NCBI GenBank assembly: GCA_038496445.1
Contig: JALMLS010000271.1
Span: forward strand, 62,001-126,000
From: Trichosphaerium sp. ATCC 40318
Taxonomy: Eukaryota > Discosea > Flabellinia > Trichosidae
Direction of reading: 5' to 3'
Length of the DNA: 64,000 nt
The notes beneath the pieces were generated by a model that made no database searches, was not told the DNA's origin, and saw only the letters and a program-made list of their open reading frames with translations. The translations under genes and the position numbers were made by a program. Below are positions 10,722-22,241 of the stretch, one piece after another (the first letter of the stretch is position 1; every line of letters begins with the position of its first letter).

Positions 10722-11100
10722 AGTAGTAGCTTCAAAATGACGTCAATATTTAGTTACACAATCAAAATGGTACACAAAGGCTTAACGCCTATACACTTAG
10801 CTTGGATATACACACTTCTTATTGGGTACAGTATCGTGTAATCAATACTATAAAAAAAATCACGTGGGTTATTCGATTCTTGGCGAATAGGCACGTCATA
10901 GTACGTTTAAAGTCAGAATTCGCTGAAACAATTTTTTTTGTGGATGTCTACCCAAAATACACCCGCTTTGTATCTAGATTTCGCTACCCTTGTCTATTTC
11001 TCAAGGAAAGTCAAAGAACAATATCAAGAAGTTAACTAACTAACCAATCGAACAAACAAAAATTTATTATTTAGACTTGGTACTACAACTCTGATAACGC
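10722..11100. other. Intergenic, nothing recognised
   Basis: 5' flank of the channel gene and 3' flank of S-family copy A. One CACGTG at 10862. The open frame here has no ATG and no family resemblance. Confidence 0.5.
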
Positions 11101-12951
11101 CTACAATAATTGTTCTGACAATCTTCTGATACAACGGTCTCTTTCAATAAATGCTGGTGCTACTATTGTAGGCGGAATAGGTGGGTTGAAATTAAACGCT
11201 GATATACCCTCACTTATTGGTACATTTGTAGCCAAAACAGTAACATCAAAAGTTGCAATATCAATTGAAATGTATCTTCCATCACGACAGGAAGCCACCA
11301 AAGTACTTGTTGATATTGACGTTAAACCTAATAAACCAATTAATAGTAACAACTTGTATAAAAGCTTGCCTGCAATATCACATCCATCTAGAGATGTGGT
11401 ACTTCTTTGTGGCGTACATGAACCAGATAAAAAAGTGTCTGAGGCTGTCAGTATATTATTACCACCCATGTATAGAACGCCATCAACAATTTCACCTGTT
11501 CTGTGTAAGTAATATGACTCAATAACTATTTCACTTGCCTGCTGAAGCGAAAGTTCTTTGGTTAGTACAGTAAGGTGTAAATCTACAGTTTTCTAAATCT
11601 ATCTCATGAACAAATGGTACTGGACCATGTCCATATATTATTCCAGTCTGTTTATCTACCATCAATCCAAAGATTTGAGTACCAACGACAATACATTGTT
11701 TATCCTAGGAAAAAGATTATGATGTAATATAACATGTTGAGCTGTCTCATACAATTTGACAAGTGTAAGGATCAACTGAGAATATTCGTTGTTGTGCTAA
11801 GTTTGTTGTAATGTACAGTATTCTATCAAGTGCAGCACTGTACTCCAAAGCGATGGGAAACCTTTCCAGTATTGGATTATCGCAGGCTGAATAGATAATT
11901 AGAAATACAATTAGTCTTGTTAATCTGTACACCCAACAATTTCATTTATGTTTGAAAGCAGCCGATAGTCAAATCCTAGTACAGTATCTCCCTTTGCTGT
12001 GATTAGAACATTAGGCGCTATTGCTCCTTCAAAAAATAATGAAGAAAAGCCACCAGTTCGTGAAGGTAGTGATGTTGTAAACTGAGTTATTATGGATGTA
12101 GAAATGTCCAAAGAAAAGAATCTTATTGGCTCTAGATTAGTGACAATAATTTGATTATCTGAGATTGCTGTCATATCTAGAAACAGTTATGACAACATAA
12201 CAGAAAAAAGAAATACCAGCACTGCTTATTAATGCCGATTGTGGATAGTCGACTATTTGAGAAACTACACAAGATGAAGGTCCTGTTAATGGTGCTATAG
12301 CGACTCCTTGTTCCAATGCAGAAATGTATAATGTATCTCCAATTATTTCAACTATTATTAGAACAAAGTTAGACACAACAAGCAAGTACTGCCTTCGGAC
12401 GCACTTCCAGATAGTCCCGATTGAGTATTGATGTTTACTTGACAAAATTGACTAAATGAGCAATCTGTTGTATCTATCTGAACGATAACCCCACTGGATG
12501 TAAACCCATATAATATTTCTGAAGCTTTGTCAATAGCAATACTCTGAAAATTGGAGCTCAAAGAGCAAGAATGCTTAATCAAAGTAAGTAGTGTATTGTT
12601 TGTGACTTTTCAATATTTTGTTTTCTTATGTTACCTTTACTTCACACGTGCGTGGATCTACTTGCAAAAGATCATCTACAATTTTAACGAATACTGTTTG
12701 TGTTGATGGCAAATAAGCCATAGAAAAAGATGAACCAATATTTGAACCATCACATGCTAGATTACGTTAGAACTTTATCGTTTATTGTAATAGAGTGTTG
12801 TACTTTGTACAGCAGACGTTGGATCATCTATAGGTCGTATTTCAAACCCGCTACCACCCTCTCCAATAATAATAAATGCGTTATAATCTTGTGATAGTGA
12901 ATACGCAATAAACAAAGACAGAAATGAGAAAAACCAAGTTGTGGCGTTCAT
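11101..12951 (-). CDS. S-family secreted two-module protein, copy A (no proline linker)
   Basis: About ten exons on the minus strand. It starts MNATTWFFSFLSLFIAYSLS (signal peptide), then GFEIRPIDDPTSAVQ. Module 1 blocks follow in order: a DPRTCEVK-type exon, IAIDKASEILYGFTSSGV, VEIIGDTLYISALEQGVAIA, TAISDNQIIVTNL and LDISTSIITQFTTSLP. Module 2 repeats the order: GFDYRLLSNINEIVG, ACDNP, FSVDPYTCQIV, MVDKQTGIIYG, EIVDGVLYMGG, TSISTSTLVASCRDG and FIERDRCIRRLSEQL. Unlike other copies it lacks the PPPPP-DDTTMPP linker; FFEGA runs almost directly into module 2. It may therefore be an older or diverged form. Function unknown; presumably extracellular. Confidence 0.75.
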
Positions 12952-13379
12952 TTTGTGTTTTTCTGTTTTGTTCTTTTTGTGTTTTCCCGTTAATTAAGAT
13001 TCAGTTAATGATTTGGGATTCATCGGGTTCCGAGATAAATACACATACAAGCAACTTACTTGCTACTAAAAAGTCAAATTCATCTCAATCCTCTTTTTTT
13101 CCATGTTTGTTAACCAGCTTCACTTTGGGTCTAACCGACACCAAAAAGTCGTTAAACGCTTCGTTAACATGTCTACTCAGATCAGACTTATAAGAACGTG
13201 CTAGGGCATTGTATTTTTCTCAAAGTTTTAATACTGTATTCAATTGTTGACTTTGTAAGTAACGGAAACACTTTCTTGTCAAAACGGCGCAAGTATCCTC
13301 TTACAAGTTGTTCACATTGCCAAATTACAGATTTTCAAGTACTTCGAAAAATTGAAGTGCTTCCCAAAGCGAAGACTGC
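12952..13379. other. Intergenic, nothing firm
   Basis: Two short forward frames (12924-13193, 13198-13404) have no support. The last bases pass into an LRR relic. Confidence 0.4.
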
Positions 13380-14120
13380 TATACAAAGTGTGAACACCAA
13401 CTAAGTACTTAACGCCTTTATCACTATATTTGTGAAGCTAACATCAATCGCATGTACTCCAGCCAATACCTTTATCCCTTCATCTGTGATGTGATGACAC
13501 TTGCGTAAAAAAACTGAATGAACACCAGCTAACGTCCTTGAGTACTTCGTCTGTCACTAAATAAGTCTAATGTATGTATATTGCCTTTAGACCTTCGTCG
13601 TTAACATAAGTGTCTGAGAACCGTATTGTTTTTACTCCAGACAGATGTTTGAGATGATCATAAGTTATACATTTAGTACTACATCTTAACTGATGTAAGT
13701 CAATACTCAACGCATTTAAAAGCTTTAAAATCAGATGGTTTCAGGTTGATATGCCACGTTCATCTTCAAATACAAGACCATACGCTTCTTTGAGGTACTT
13801 TAAATGCTAACGTTCGAAATAAAACTTAATGGATAGAGTGTTTGTCTTGATGAGATGTCGGCAGTTTTTTGAATAGTTTTTTGAGCTTTTGTTTTGATTC
13901 GATGACAATCACTCTTCTGGTTTCATATCCCACGTGTTGTATTGCTATCATTTTTAATAATTTTGATGTACGTACTGTGGAATGTAGATAGAGGGCAAAC
14001 GAATTGTAAAATAATGACAATAAGTTCAACAGGGATATCATCAAGAATGCGCTCTTTGAGTTCATCGCCATTTATTTTGGATAATAGAATTTGATTATGA
14101 GTAACGTATAGACCAGAGAC
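13380..14120 (-). pseudogene. F-box/LRR pseudogene
   Basis: The minus strand carries ILDDIPVELIVIILQFVCPL (F-box). After a frame change it reads IAIQHVGYETRRVIVIESK, which corresponds to the F-box end and HVGY motif of the intact LRR genes. Between 13380 and 13700 there are decayed repeats with GVHTI- and ITDEG-like pieces in several frames and stops between them. The frame change at the end of the F-box and the broken repeats mark it as a relic. It lies between S-family copy A and the Ras gene. Confidence 0.65.
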
Positions 14121-14365
14121 GAGAACTAACGCGATATTAGCTGCACTGTGACTTAATATTTTTATGGGTACCAAACCTACCTTTGCTGTATCTTGGAACG
14201 TTGTACACACAAGAATGTAAGAGCTGTTGCGACTGAGTTGAAAGTTAAGTGATTCTATTTTACTTGTGTTTCAAGTTAGACATACAAGTAAACAAGGTGA
14301 TACAAAAAACACGTGTTTTTACAGAAGGTGGTTATGTTTTAAATCCAACAATGTTCATCTCTTCT

Positions 14366-15149
14366 TTACATCATAGCACACCGTCTTTTTGTTTTACTAG
14401 GTTTCGGTCGTTCTAAATGTTTTGACATCTCTCGAACAAGTTGATGAAAAGCTTCATGAACATTTGTGTTTGTTTTAGCTGATGTCTCAAAAAAAGGTAT
14501 GCCATAATGTTCTGCAAGCTCTTGTCCTTCAGATGTTTCTACTTGTCTCTCGTCTTTTAAGTCAACTTTGTTACCAACTAATACACCATAGAAAAACTCT
14601 GGGCTCTTAATCCTATCAACAAGTGTAAGATTGACTCTTGGAATTTGTCTAGCTGAAACACTAGTTTTTTTGTCATCTTGGTCTTCACACGTACGTAGTA
14701 ATAGCCTTGCAATACTTTGGTATTTCTTCAAAGGATGTGCGATCTGTAACGGAATACACAATAAGAAACCCTTTCCCATAACGAACGTTCTAAAACAACA
14801 AAGTAAAACTTCCTGCTCAACCAAAAAAAAAACGTGATAGCTTTCGAAAAATACTTACACCATCAAGCATTTCAGAAGGATCTCCTCTACCTGCTGTATC
14901 CAAAATATCCATCGATACCATATAATCATCTACTTTGACTAGTTTGCGGTGTCTAAAAGGAGTGTGGGTCTTTGTAGTTGTCGAAAAAGGTTAACAGGCC
15001 TCAAAATAGCTTAAAACTGGCTAAACCGCGTACCCATCTTCTATAGTCGGGTCATAGGACTCATAAAAGTGATCCACTACAAACCGGAGTACTAGGTTTG
15101 ATTTTCCCACCCCAGGTTCTCCAATAACTGCTATTTTGTACTCTGACAT
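14366..15149 (-). CDS. Ras-family small GTPase with CAAX box
   Basis: Four minus-strand exons. Exon 1 from the ATG at 15149 gives [18 protein letters not shown] (P-loop) and YDPTIEDG (switch I, Ras effector type). Then come [15 protein letters not shown] (switch II), [32 protein letters not shown] (G4, NKxD) and FFETSAKTN (G5). The C-terminus KTKRRCAMM is a polybasic CAAX box, so prenylation and plasma-membrane targeting are expected. Two core positions are unusual: Ras residue 12 is Pro and residue 61 (Gln) is Arg. About ten extra residues sit between alpha-3 and G4. The intron at about 14650-14700 needs a GTACGT donor and CTAG acceptor to keep frame. By family it is a signalling switch; effector unknown. 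Confidence 0.88.
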
Positions 15150-15555
15150 CAATGGTATAGCTGGAGTGTGTTTGAATGTCGTAATTTTGTATCCACCAAT
15201 ATTTATAAATAGAATTCACTGAACTAATTTAAACGAGCACGAATATAAGAAGAAGTTCAAGTTGTGTACTGTATCTATGTTGGCTGGTTCTTCCTATGAA
15301 CAGTTTGTTATTTACGCTACCAAAAAATTGACAAAAACAACAATAAAATCTTGAAAGAGTAAGCTTGTGAATGCGACTCACTACTTCGTCTTTTCTACCT
15401 CTTAATTTCATCCTTTGGCTGCCTTCGTTTTCTGCCAAACCAAGACAGCTGTCACTACCTTGCTTGACGATCTAGGTTAAACAGCGATGTGCTTAGTACC
15501 CGTGTGTTAAATTAAATTGGTTGCCAAAAGTGTGTTTAGTTGAGAGTATCTTTAG
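15150..15555. other. Intergenic upstream of the Ras-like gene
   Basis: Only a short unsupported minus-strand frame (15229-15438). Confidence 0.45.
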
Positions 15556-16050
15556 CTTATCAGTAAAAGGTATGTACAATACTCTATCTAATGCAGCACT
15601 GTAAATCAATCCAAAAGCATCACTTCCAAATTCAGGATTATCACATGCTATCAAAAGATCATTAGTTTATCAGGACATCCTATTCTGTCGGAAAGTGATC
15701 GATAATCAAATCCTGTTACTCCAAAACCTTTTCTTGCGATTAAAGTCTCAATCACACGTTGAGGTGCTATGGTTGGTGGTGAAGTTGGCATGACAGGAGG
15801 CATTGTTGTATCATCTGGTGGTGGCGGTTCGTAGGTCCTTCGAGTAATATTGCAGATATGCCACCTCCATTTAGAGGTAACGATGTTGTAATCCTTTTCG
15901 TGCTGATAAAGACGTTGTAAAATCGGTTATCGTTGTTGATAAGCGTCTGACTACTTTAGGCATGTTGCTGTTGATAAGGCAACACAAGTAATAAGGCGTC
16001 TTTAATTCTGGACATATCCTTGTGATTGATCCATGTAGCGTTTATTTAGC
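15556..16050. pseudogene. S-family relic B, mosaic of both strands
   Basis: 15556-15935 on the minus strand holds module-2 start sequence (YSAALDRVLYIPF, ACDNPEFG), the linker (PPPDDTTMPPVMPT) and part of the FTTSLP block, all with frame breaks. Directly next to it, 15968-16045 on the plus strand reads VAVDKATQV and a VIDP-like piece from the module-1 third exon. Two relics of opposite orientation are therefore joined, evidence of rearrangement between inverted copies. Confidence 0.7.
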
Positions 16051-16434
16051 ACGTGTACTATCATTGGAAAAACAAAAAAGCGTTGCTAAGTTATAACTTA
16101 ACGTGATAATTTGTTAACTTGGCTTTATACATGTTTGTGGGATACAGTTTCTGTAGGCAACTCAATGTGTACAATTTGCAAGGTACAAGATTACAGGGAC
16201 ACCAAATGGTATTGAGCTTCAGAGTTCTTTTGGTACTGCTGTACGCTATTCGCAGGCTCAATGTTTTTGACATTATTGTATCTACCAAGCCTTTTGTGAT
16301 AACGTAGCGCTATAATCCAACGATACGTTTGACTGCAACTTACACAGCTTACTAGGAGTGATGGCAAATTAACTTGTATTTCAATACCAACTAAACAATC
16401 GATTGTGGCAATCGTCTTACAGTTGTTACAAGTA
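16051..16434. other. 3' flank of S-family copy C
   Basis: Part of this flank (about 16330-16430) is similar to the 3' flank of copy J (about 51080-51160), including GTGATGGCAAATTAA. No gene seen. Confidence 0.5.
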
Positions 16435-18371
16435 TTATACTATTGATTGTGACAATCGCCTTACACACCGCTCTCTATCAACAAATGCTGGTGCTACAGG
16501 TGGAGGTGGTGGATCGTAATTAAATGCAGATATACCAAAGCTTGTTGTTGCATCAATATCAAAGGCAGTTACAGTATCAGTGGTGATGTCAATAGAGATG
16601 TAAGTTCCACCAAAACAAGCAGCAACCAATGTACTTGATGATATTGATGTTAAACCTGAATAAATTGTAAGTTGTACAAACTCTACACACTACACAATGT
16701 ATGTGAACAACTTACTACTAACAAAGCAATCACCAACATCAATTGATCGTGAAGATTCACATGACCCGGACAGAAAGTCAGGCAGCACATCCATAGGAAC
16801 ACCAGCAGTACCAGCATATAGAGTACCATCAATGATTTCTCCTGTTACAATAAAGTATATTAGTAACTAACACATTTGTGATTGGTTTTTAAATACACGT
16901 GCCACTTAAGGTATTTATAGCACGTGCGACACAACTCATAGTATATTTACAACTTTCAGAAATCAACTTCATAAATAAATGTTGCTAATCCCTGTGCAAA
17001 TATTCTTCCACTCTCTTTATCTGTCAGCAAAGCCATTCTAGCACTGGTGGCACATATTTTATCCTTTAAAATTAGTTCACAGTAATAGTTAATACAACTT
17101 ACAATTTCACACGTGTAAGGATTGACTGAGAATATCTTTCGGATATCACCAGCAGGAATGTACAAGATTCTATCAAGTACATTATTGTAAATCAATGCGT
17201 ATGGATCCATTTCAAATTCAGGATTATCACATGCTATTAATAGATCATTAGTTGGGCGGATGGCAATTGAAAAGTATTCGTACATCCTAAAATAGTGGTT
17301 GTGTCTGAAATCAAGCGATAATCAAATCCTGGTATTCCTTCTCCTTTTGATGTGATAAAAGCATCAATCACACCACGCTGAGGCGCTATTGTTGGAGGCG
17401 GCGTTGGAATGACAGGAGGCATTGTTGTATCATCTGGTGGCGGCGGTGTCATAGTTCCATCAAAAAATAGTGCAGAAATGCCACCTCCATTTAGAGGTAA
17501 CGATGTTGTAAATTGAGTTATCGTTGATGTTCCAATGTCTAAAGAAAAGTAGCTATTTTGAGAAACGATAATAATTTGATTATCTGATACTGCAGTAATG
17601 TCTAGGTAACGAATAGTAAGCACAAAAGGAGAACGAAAAGTAGTAAAGTGTGTACCTCCTGAAAAAAAGAAGCCAGGGTTGTCCACTATTTCAGTAAGGA
17701 CACAAGCCATAGGTCCTGTTAGTGGTGCTATACCTAGTTTTCTATCATTTCCAGAAATGTACAATGTATCACCGATTATCTCCACTAAATAATAACGTGA
17801 ATTACATTGATTGAAATAGGCCTTTATATAAACGTACTATTGTTTACAACAATCCCAATATCAGTTATGTCTACTTGACAAACAGGACGGAATGAGCAAT
17901 CTGTTGGATCTATCACAGCAATACCACCATCTCCTACAAGGCCATATAATATTTGTGTTGCCCTATTCACAGCAATACTTGAAAACGGAACTAAACAAGT
18001 ATTCTAAAAAGAAAATCAAATTAACCTTCTTACCCTCCTAAGGAAGCGTACCTTTACTTCACACGTGTGTGGATCTACCTGTATTAATGCATACGGTGAT
18101 AATGTGATTATAAATAGTGTATTCGTGGATTGCAAATACGCTGCTAAACTGAACACACCCAGGTGGTCACATGCTAAAAAATGTAAGAATACTCTCACAC
18201 TTCGGTAAAATGTCTAGTACCTTGTAGAACCATTGTTGGATCATCCATTGATCGTATTTCAAACCCTGTTTCCAGTCCATCTTTAATTACAAATGCGTTA
18301 TTATCTTGAGAGAGCGTATACGCAAATAAACAAGATAGAACGAGGAATAATAAAGGTGTTGTTGTGTTCAT
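16435..18371 (-). CDS. S-family secreted two-module protein, copy C
   Basis: About ten exons. Start MNTTTPLLFLVLSCLFAYTL (signal peptide), then DNNAFVIKDG and GFEIRSMDDPTMVLQG. Module 1: ACDHLGVFSLAAYLQST, VDPHTCEVK, IAVNRATQILYGLVGDG, VEIIGDTLYISGNDRKLGIA and ITAVSDNQIIIVSQ. The linker is PPPPDDTTMPPVIPTPPPT. Module 2: GFDYRLISDTTTILG, ACDNPEFEMDPYAL, FSVNPYTCEIV, LLTDKESGRIFAQG, EIIDGTLYAGTAG, TSISSSTLVAACFGG and FVDRERCVRRLSQS. An open frame runs about 47 codons upstream of this ATG, but only this start gives a signal peptide. Very close at the DNA level to copies I and J, indicating recent duplication or gene conversion. Role unknown. Confidence 0.8.
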
Positions 18372-18835
18372 TTGAGTGTTGTTACACGTAGTAGAAATTA
18401 CTTCAAATACAAATGGAAAAAAACCTTCATTGAGAAGTGACACTTGCAGTTCACAATGTGTCATTTGTCTCCTTTTTTCTGTTAATGTTTTGAAGTTCAC
18501 GTTCAGGTTCAATTGGAAAAGTTTACCTTATTCACACGTGATAGTTTGTAAATAGATTTTGCGTGTAGTAAATATGCGACATAACCTCATACTTTTAGAA
18601 CAACAGAAAAGTGCCAGTTTTTGCAAATGTTAGGAGCTCCTTTACATCTTGTAAATATCTGACTCCTTGCTAGAAAGACATGCGTTTGTCACGTTAACCC
18701 AATCAACTTAACCGCAACAGTTTTCAGTCCCAATTAAATATGTTTGTACAGATACAATCCAATAATAAGTAACGGATATAAATGATACTTCTTGTAGATA
18801 TGGAAACCCGAATGTGAACATAAGTGTCAGTAGTC

Positions 18836-19370
18836 ATGAAGTTTTTTTTCCGTTGTGGGTTTGAACTTTCTGTTCTGCGCAACAAACACTCAAACCTCTA
18901 TTATTCCTTTCTATCTTGTTTAGTCGCCTACATACTCTCTCAAGATAATAACATGTATACAATTCGAGGTGGAGCCGGGTTCGACGATCAATGGATGATC
19001 CTACAATGGTTCTACAAAGTAACAAAAAAACTTGCACAGAAACTCCATACTTACAACTTCATACTGTTTAGCCTGCGCCCATGCTGGCTCTATCACCCTT
19101 TCAATAGCCTATTTGCCATCAACACATACACTACTTTATAAAAGATAGTCCCACTGTTAGCCTTAATAGATAAACACATGCACAGTAAAGGTATGGAGAT
19201 AAATAGGTTGCTATTTCGGTTTCTGTTCAGAACATGCATGGCTTGAGCGCTGTAGTTGGTAACCTTGCCATTGATAAGGAAACACAGCTACTTTATGTTG
19301 TATCGGAAATGGCGATGTTGTTGTGATTGATCAAACAGATAGGTCGGTCTGTACTTTTTGCAGTACAGAC
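18836..19370 (+). pseudogene. S-family relic D (module 1 only)
   Basis: The plus strand begins MKFFFRCGFELSVLRNKHSN and runs into FLSCLVAYILSQDNN and then GFDDQWMILQ, with frame shifts against GFEIRSMDDPTMVLQ. A YLPSTHT-like block (about 19100) and a VIDKETQLLYVVS-like block (about 19270) follow, each broken. Nothing after module-1 block 2. It sits between divergent copies C and E. Confidence 0.7.
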
Positions 19371-19633
19371 ATAAAATCGCTGAAAATTATTCTTTTAAAA
19401 TTGTTGGCTTTTCCCTAAACTGCAGTAAAATACTGCTACCACGTATCACCAAAAATAAGCACTGTCTATCGAAGTGTCTGAGCACGTGAATACTCTAAAT
19501 CTCACCACAAGTGCGGTTACAACGGTTTTTCACAAGTTTTTGAGCGGTAAGTGAGATGTTTCAAATCACGTGAGTGTTAGAGATTTGCGGGAAAACTGCG
19601 AATCAAGTGTTTTTATTCGCCCTAAACAACACA

Positions 19634-21632
19634 ATGAACACTGTAGCGCCGTTCGTAATTCTATCATGTTTACTGGCGTACACGCTCTCTCAAGATAATA
19701 ACGCGTTCGTAGTTAACAATGACCTGACAGGGTATGAAATACGATCAATGGCGGATCCAACAATGGTTTTTCAAAGTACTAAACATTTTCAAACATTTTC
19801 GCTTCCCAAAATTGAAGACTTCGTATGTATTTAAGTCTAAAGCACTTCATTTAGCATGTGACACCCCAGTATTCACTCAAACACCGCTTTCAATGTCTTA
19901 TTTGCCATCTACAAGTACACTATTTATAAAAGGAAGGGATACGTTGTTTCAAGTAGATCCACGCACGTGTGAAGTAAAGGTACGCTCCTTTTGGGTCACA
20001 ATAACACTATCGTAATATTTATTTTACATTTAGAATTCTTGTGCATTAAGCCGTATTTTTGAGCTTATTGCTGTGGATAAGGCAACACAAATACTATATG
20101 GCATAACAGAAGTAGGTTTCGTTTCCGTGATTGATCCGAATGACTGCTCTTTTTGTCACTATTGCCAAGACATAGCAATCATGGGAGTCACCATCGGAAG
20201 TGAGTCTTCTTCAAATCTTGTGGGTTTTTTTATGTTCGCTAATTCTTGGTTTGTTTAACAGTTGAGATAATCGGTGATACTTTGTACTTTGCTACCCAGG
20301 AAAGATTTTTTATAGCACCACTAACAGGACCTATGGCATGCGTTGTTACCGAAACAGTTGACTTTCCATCACGTGTTCTCACAAAAGGTGACGTGTTTGG
20401 ATTTTCAGTCAATTGTATATTGTTGTACTTATGTGTTACCTAGGTATTACTGCAATATCAGATGATCAAATCATTGGCTTTAATATCGCTTCTAACACGT
20501 ATTTTATTTTGGATATTTCTACATCAATGATAACTCAGTTCACAACAACATTGCCTGAACGACCAGGTGGCATTTCTGCACTATTTTTTGCAGGAACTTT
20601 GCCACCGCCTCCTCCTCCAGATGATACGACAATGCCTCCTGTAATGCCAACTCCTCCACCAACAATAGCGCCTCAAGGAGGTGTGATTGATGCTTTAATC
20701 ACAGCCAAAGGAGAAGGGAACCCAGGATTTGATTCTCGCTCACTTTCAGACACAACCACTATTTTAGGATGTACGAATATACTTCGATTATATCATGATC
20801 CAACTAATGATCTTTTGATAGCATGTGATAACCCTGAACTTGGAAATAGACCGTTTGGAATGGAGTACAGTGCTGTATTTGATAAAGTGTTGTACATACC
20901 TTTCAATGACGACCGACAGCTGCTCTCAGTCAATCCTTATACTTGTGAAATTGTATGTCACAATTAACAGCTACATTATTACGTGATTGTCTTACACTCT
21001 TGCTTTAGGAAAAAACATGTATTACTAGTATTCCGCTTACTGATTTGATGATTGATAAAGAGAGTGGAAGAATATTTGCACAGGGATTAGCACCATTTAT
21101 TTATGAAGTTGATTTTGAAAACTGTAAATTTGTCATTCTTTGTCAGCATCCAACAATAGGCCTTGGTTTTGGTGGTATGAGTTTTTATATCAAAAAAAAG
21201 ACACGTGTTTAGTTTACTAATATAACTTAAACAGGTGAAATTGCTGATGGTGTTCTATACCTCAGTAGTGGTAATTCTATAGAAGCTGTACCAGATTTTC
21301 TATCTGGGTCATGTACATCATCACGCACAATTAGTGCAGGAGATTGTACCATTGCTGGTACGATTCAAACTACCTCTCACTCGTACATGTGTTTCTGTTG
21401 TACAACTCACAATTTCTGTTTAGGTTTAACATCACCAACAGTGAACACTTTAATTGCTTCTTGCCAAGACAGGTCGTATATATCTATTGATATTACTTCT
21501 ACTGATGTTATTGAATTGGATATTGATGCACCTGTGAGCTTTGGTTTTTCTGCGTTTAATTTCAATCCTCCTGTACCAGTAGCACCAGCATTTGTAGATA
21601 AAGAACGTTGTGTAAGACGATTGTCACAATAA
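19634..21632 (+). CDS. S-family secreted two-module protein, copy E (apparently intact)
   Basis: Start MNTVAPFVILSCLLAYTLSQ (signal peptide). Module 1: GYEIRSMADPTMVFQ, ACDTPVFTQTPLSMSYLPST, VDPRTCEVK, IAVDKATQILYGITEVGF with CSFCHYCQD, IGDTLYFATQERF and ITAISDDQIIGFN. Linker PPPPPPDDTTMPPVMPTPPP. Module 2: GFDSRSLSDTTTILG, CDNPELGNRPFGMEYSA, LSVNPYTCEIV, LMIDKESGRIFAQGLA, EIADGVLYLSSG, TSPTVNTLIASCQD and FVDKERCVRRLSQ. Exon borders fall at equivalent places in both modules. All exons join in frame by my reading. The intron after TTILG happens to be open and divisible by three, so an unspliced isoform would add 17 residues. Likely secreted or surface-bound; activity unknown. Confidence 0.82.
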
Positions 21633-22241
21633 AACTAGTATTCTAAATTCAAAAATCGTCCTAACACCACTTGTTGAAGTGGTGGTACACGTGATTGATA
21701 GATATCATCACATGATACTACCGAAAGAAGTAGGCCAATTATTGATGTTTAAGTACTCATAAAGCACACCAAAAACAACTTAATGCGAGGCTAATACTTC
21801 ATTCAGTGCAATAGAAAGATAACACAATCGGTACTTGCTACTAATCACTGTTTTGCTTCAAGATTGGCACGATATTAGACGTTATTTCATCAGTGTTTGT
21901 AAAGCAGCATGGTAAATGTGGTAAAGAGGCCAATACAAGAGTAAACTTCTAATATTGTCACGTGGGAACGGCATGTGGATGAATGTAAAGAATATGCGAA
22001 CAGCGAAGAACTGTAGAAAATTGGAGACAAATGACAGTTCTTGTAAATATGGAAACTCAATGTGAACTGTAAGTGTCACTTCTCAACGACTGCTTTTTTT
22101 TTTTGAACCTTCTTTTTTATAGCTTCTGCTTTATTCACACGTGATATCTCAAGTTCAACAATCAGGTAATATAAAGAGCTTTTGTATTTAACAGAATAGT
22201 AGTAAATATGTGAAACTGTTTTTTTTTGAAGTTTAAACACG
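21633..22241. other. Spacer between tandem S-family copies E and F
   Basis: Parts resemble the upstream flanks of other copies (CACACGTGATA and a short T-run about 100 nt before the start). No gene seen. Confidence 0.5.

Noticed and set aside
10802-11035. Forward ORF of 77 codons
   Set aside because: No ATG, no family resemblance, odd composition.
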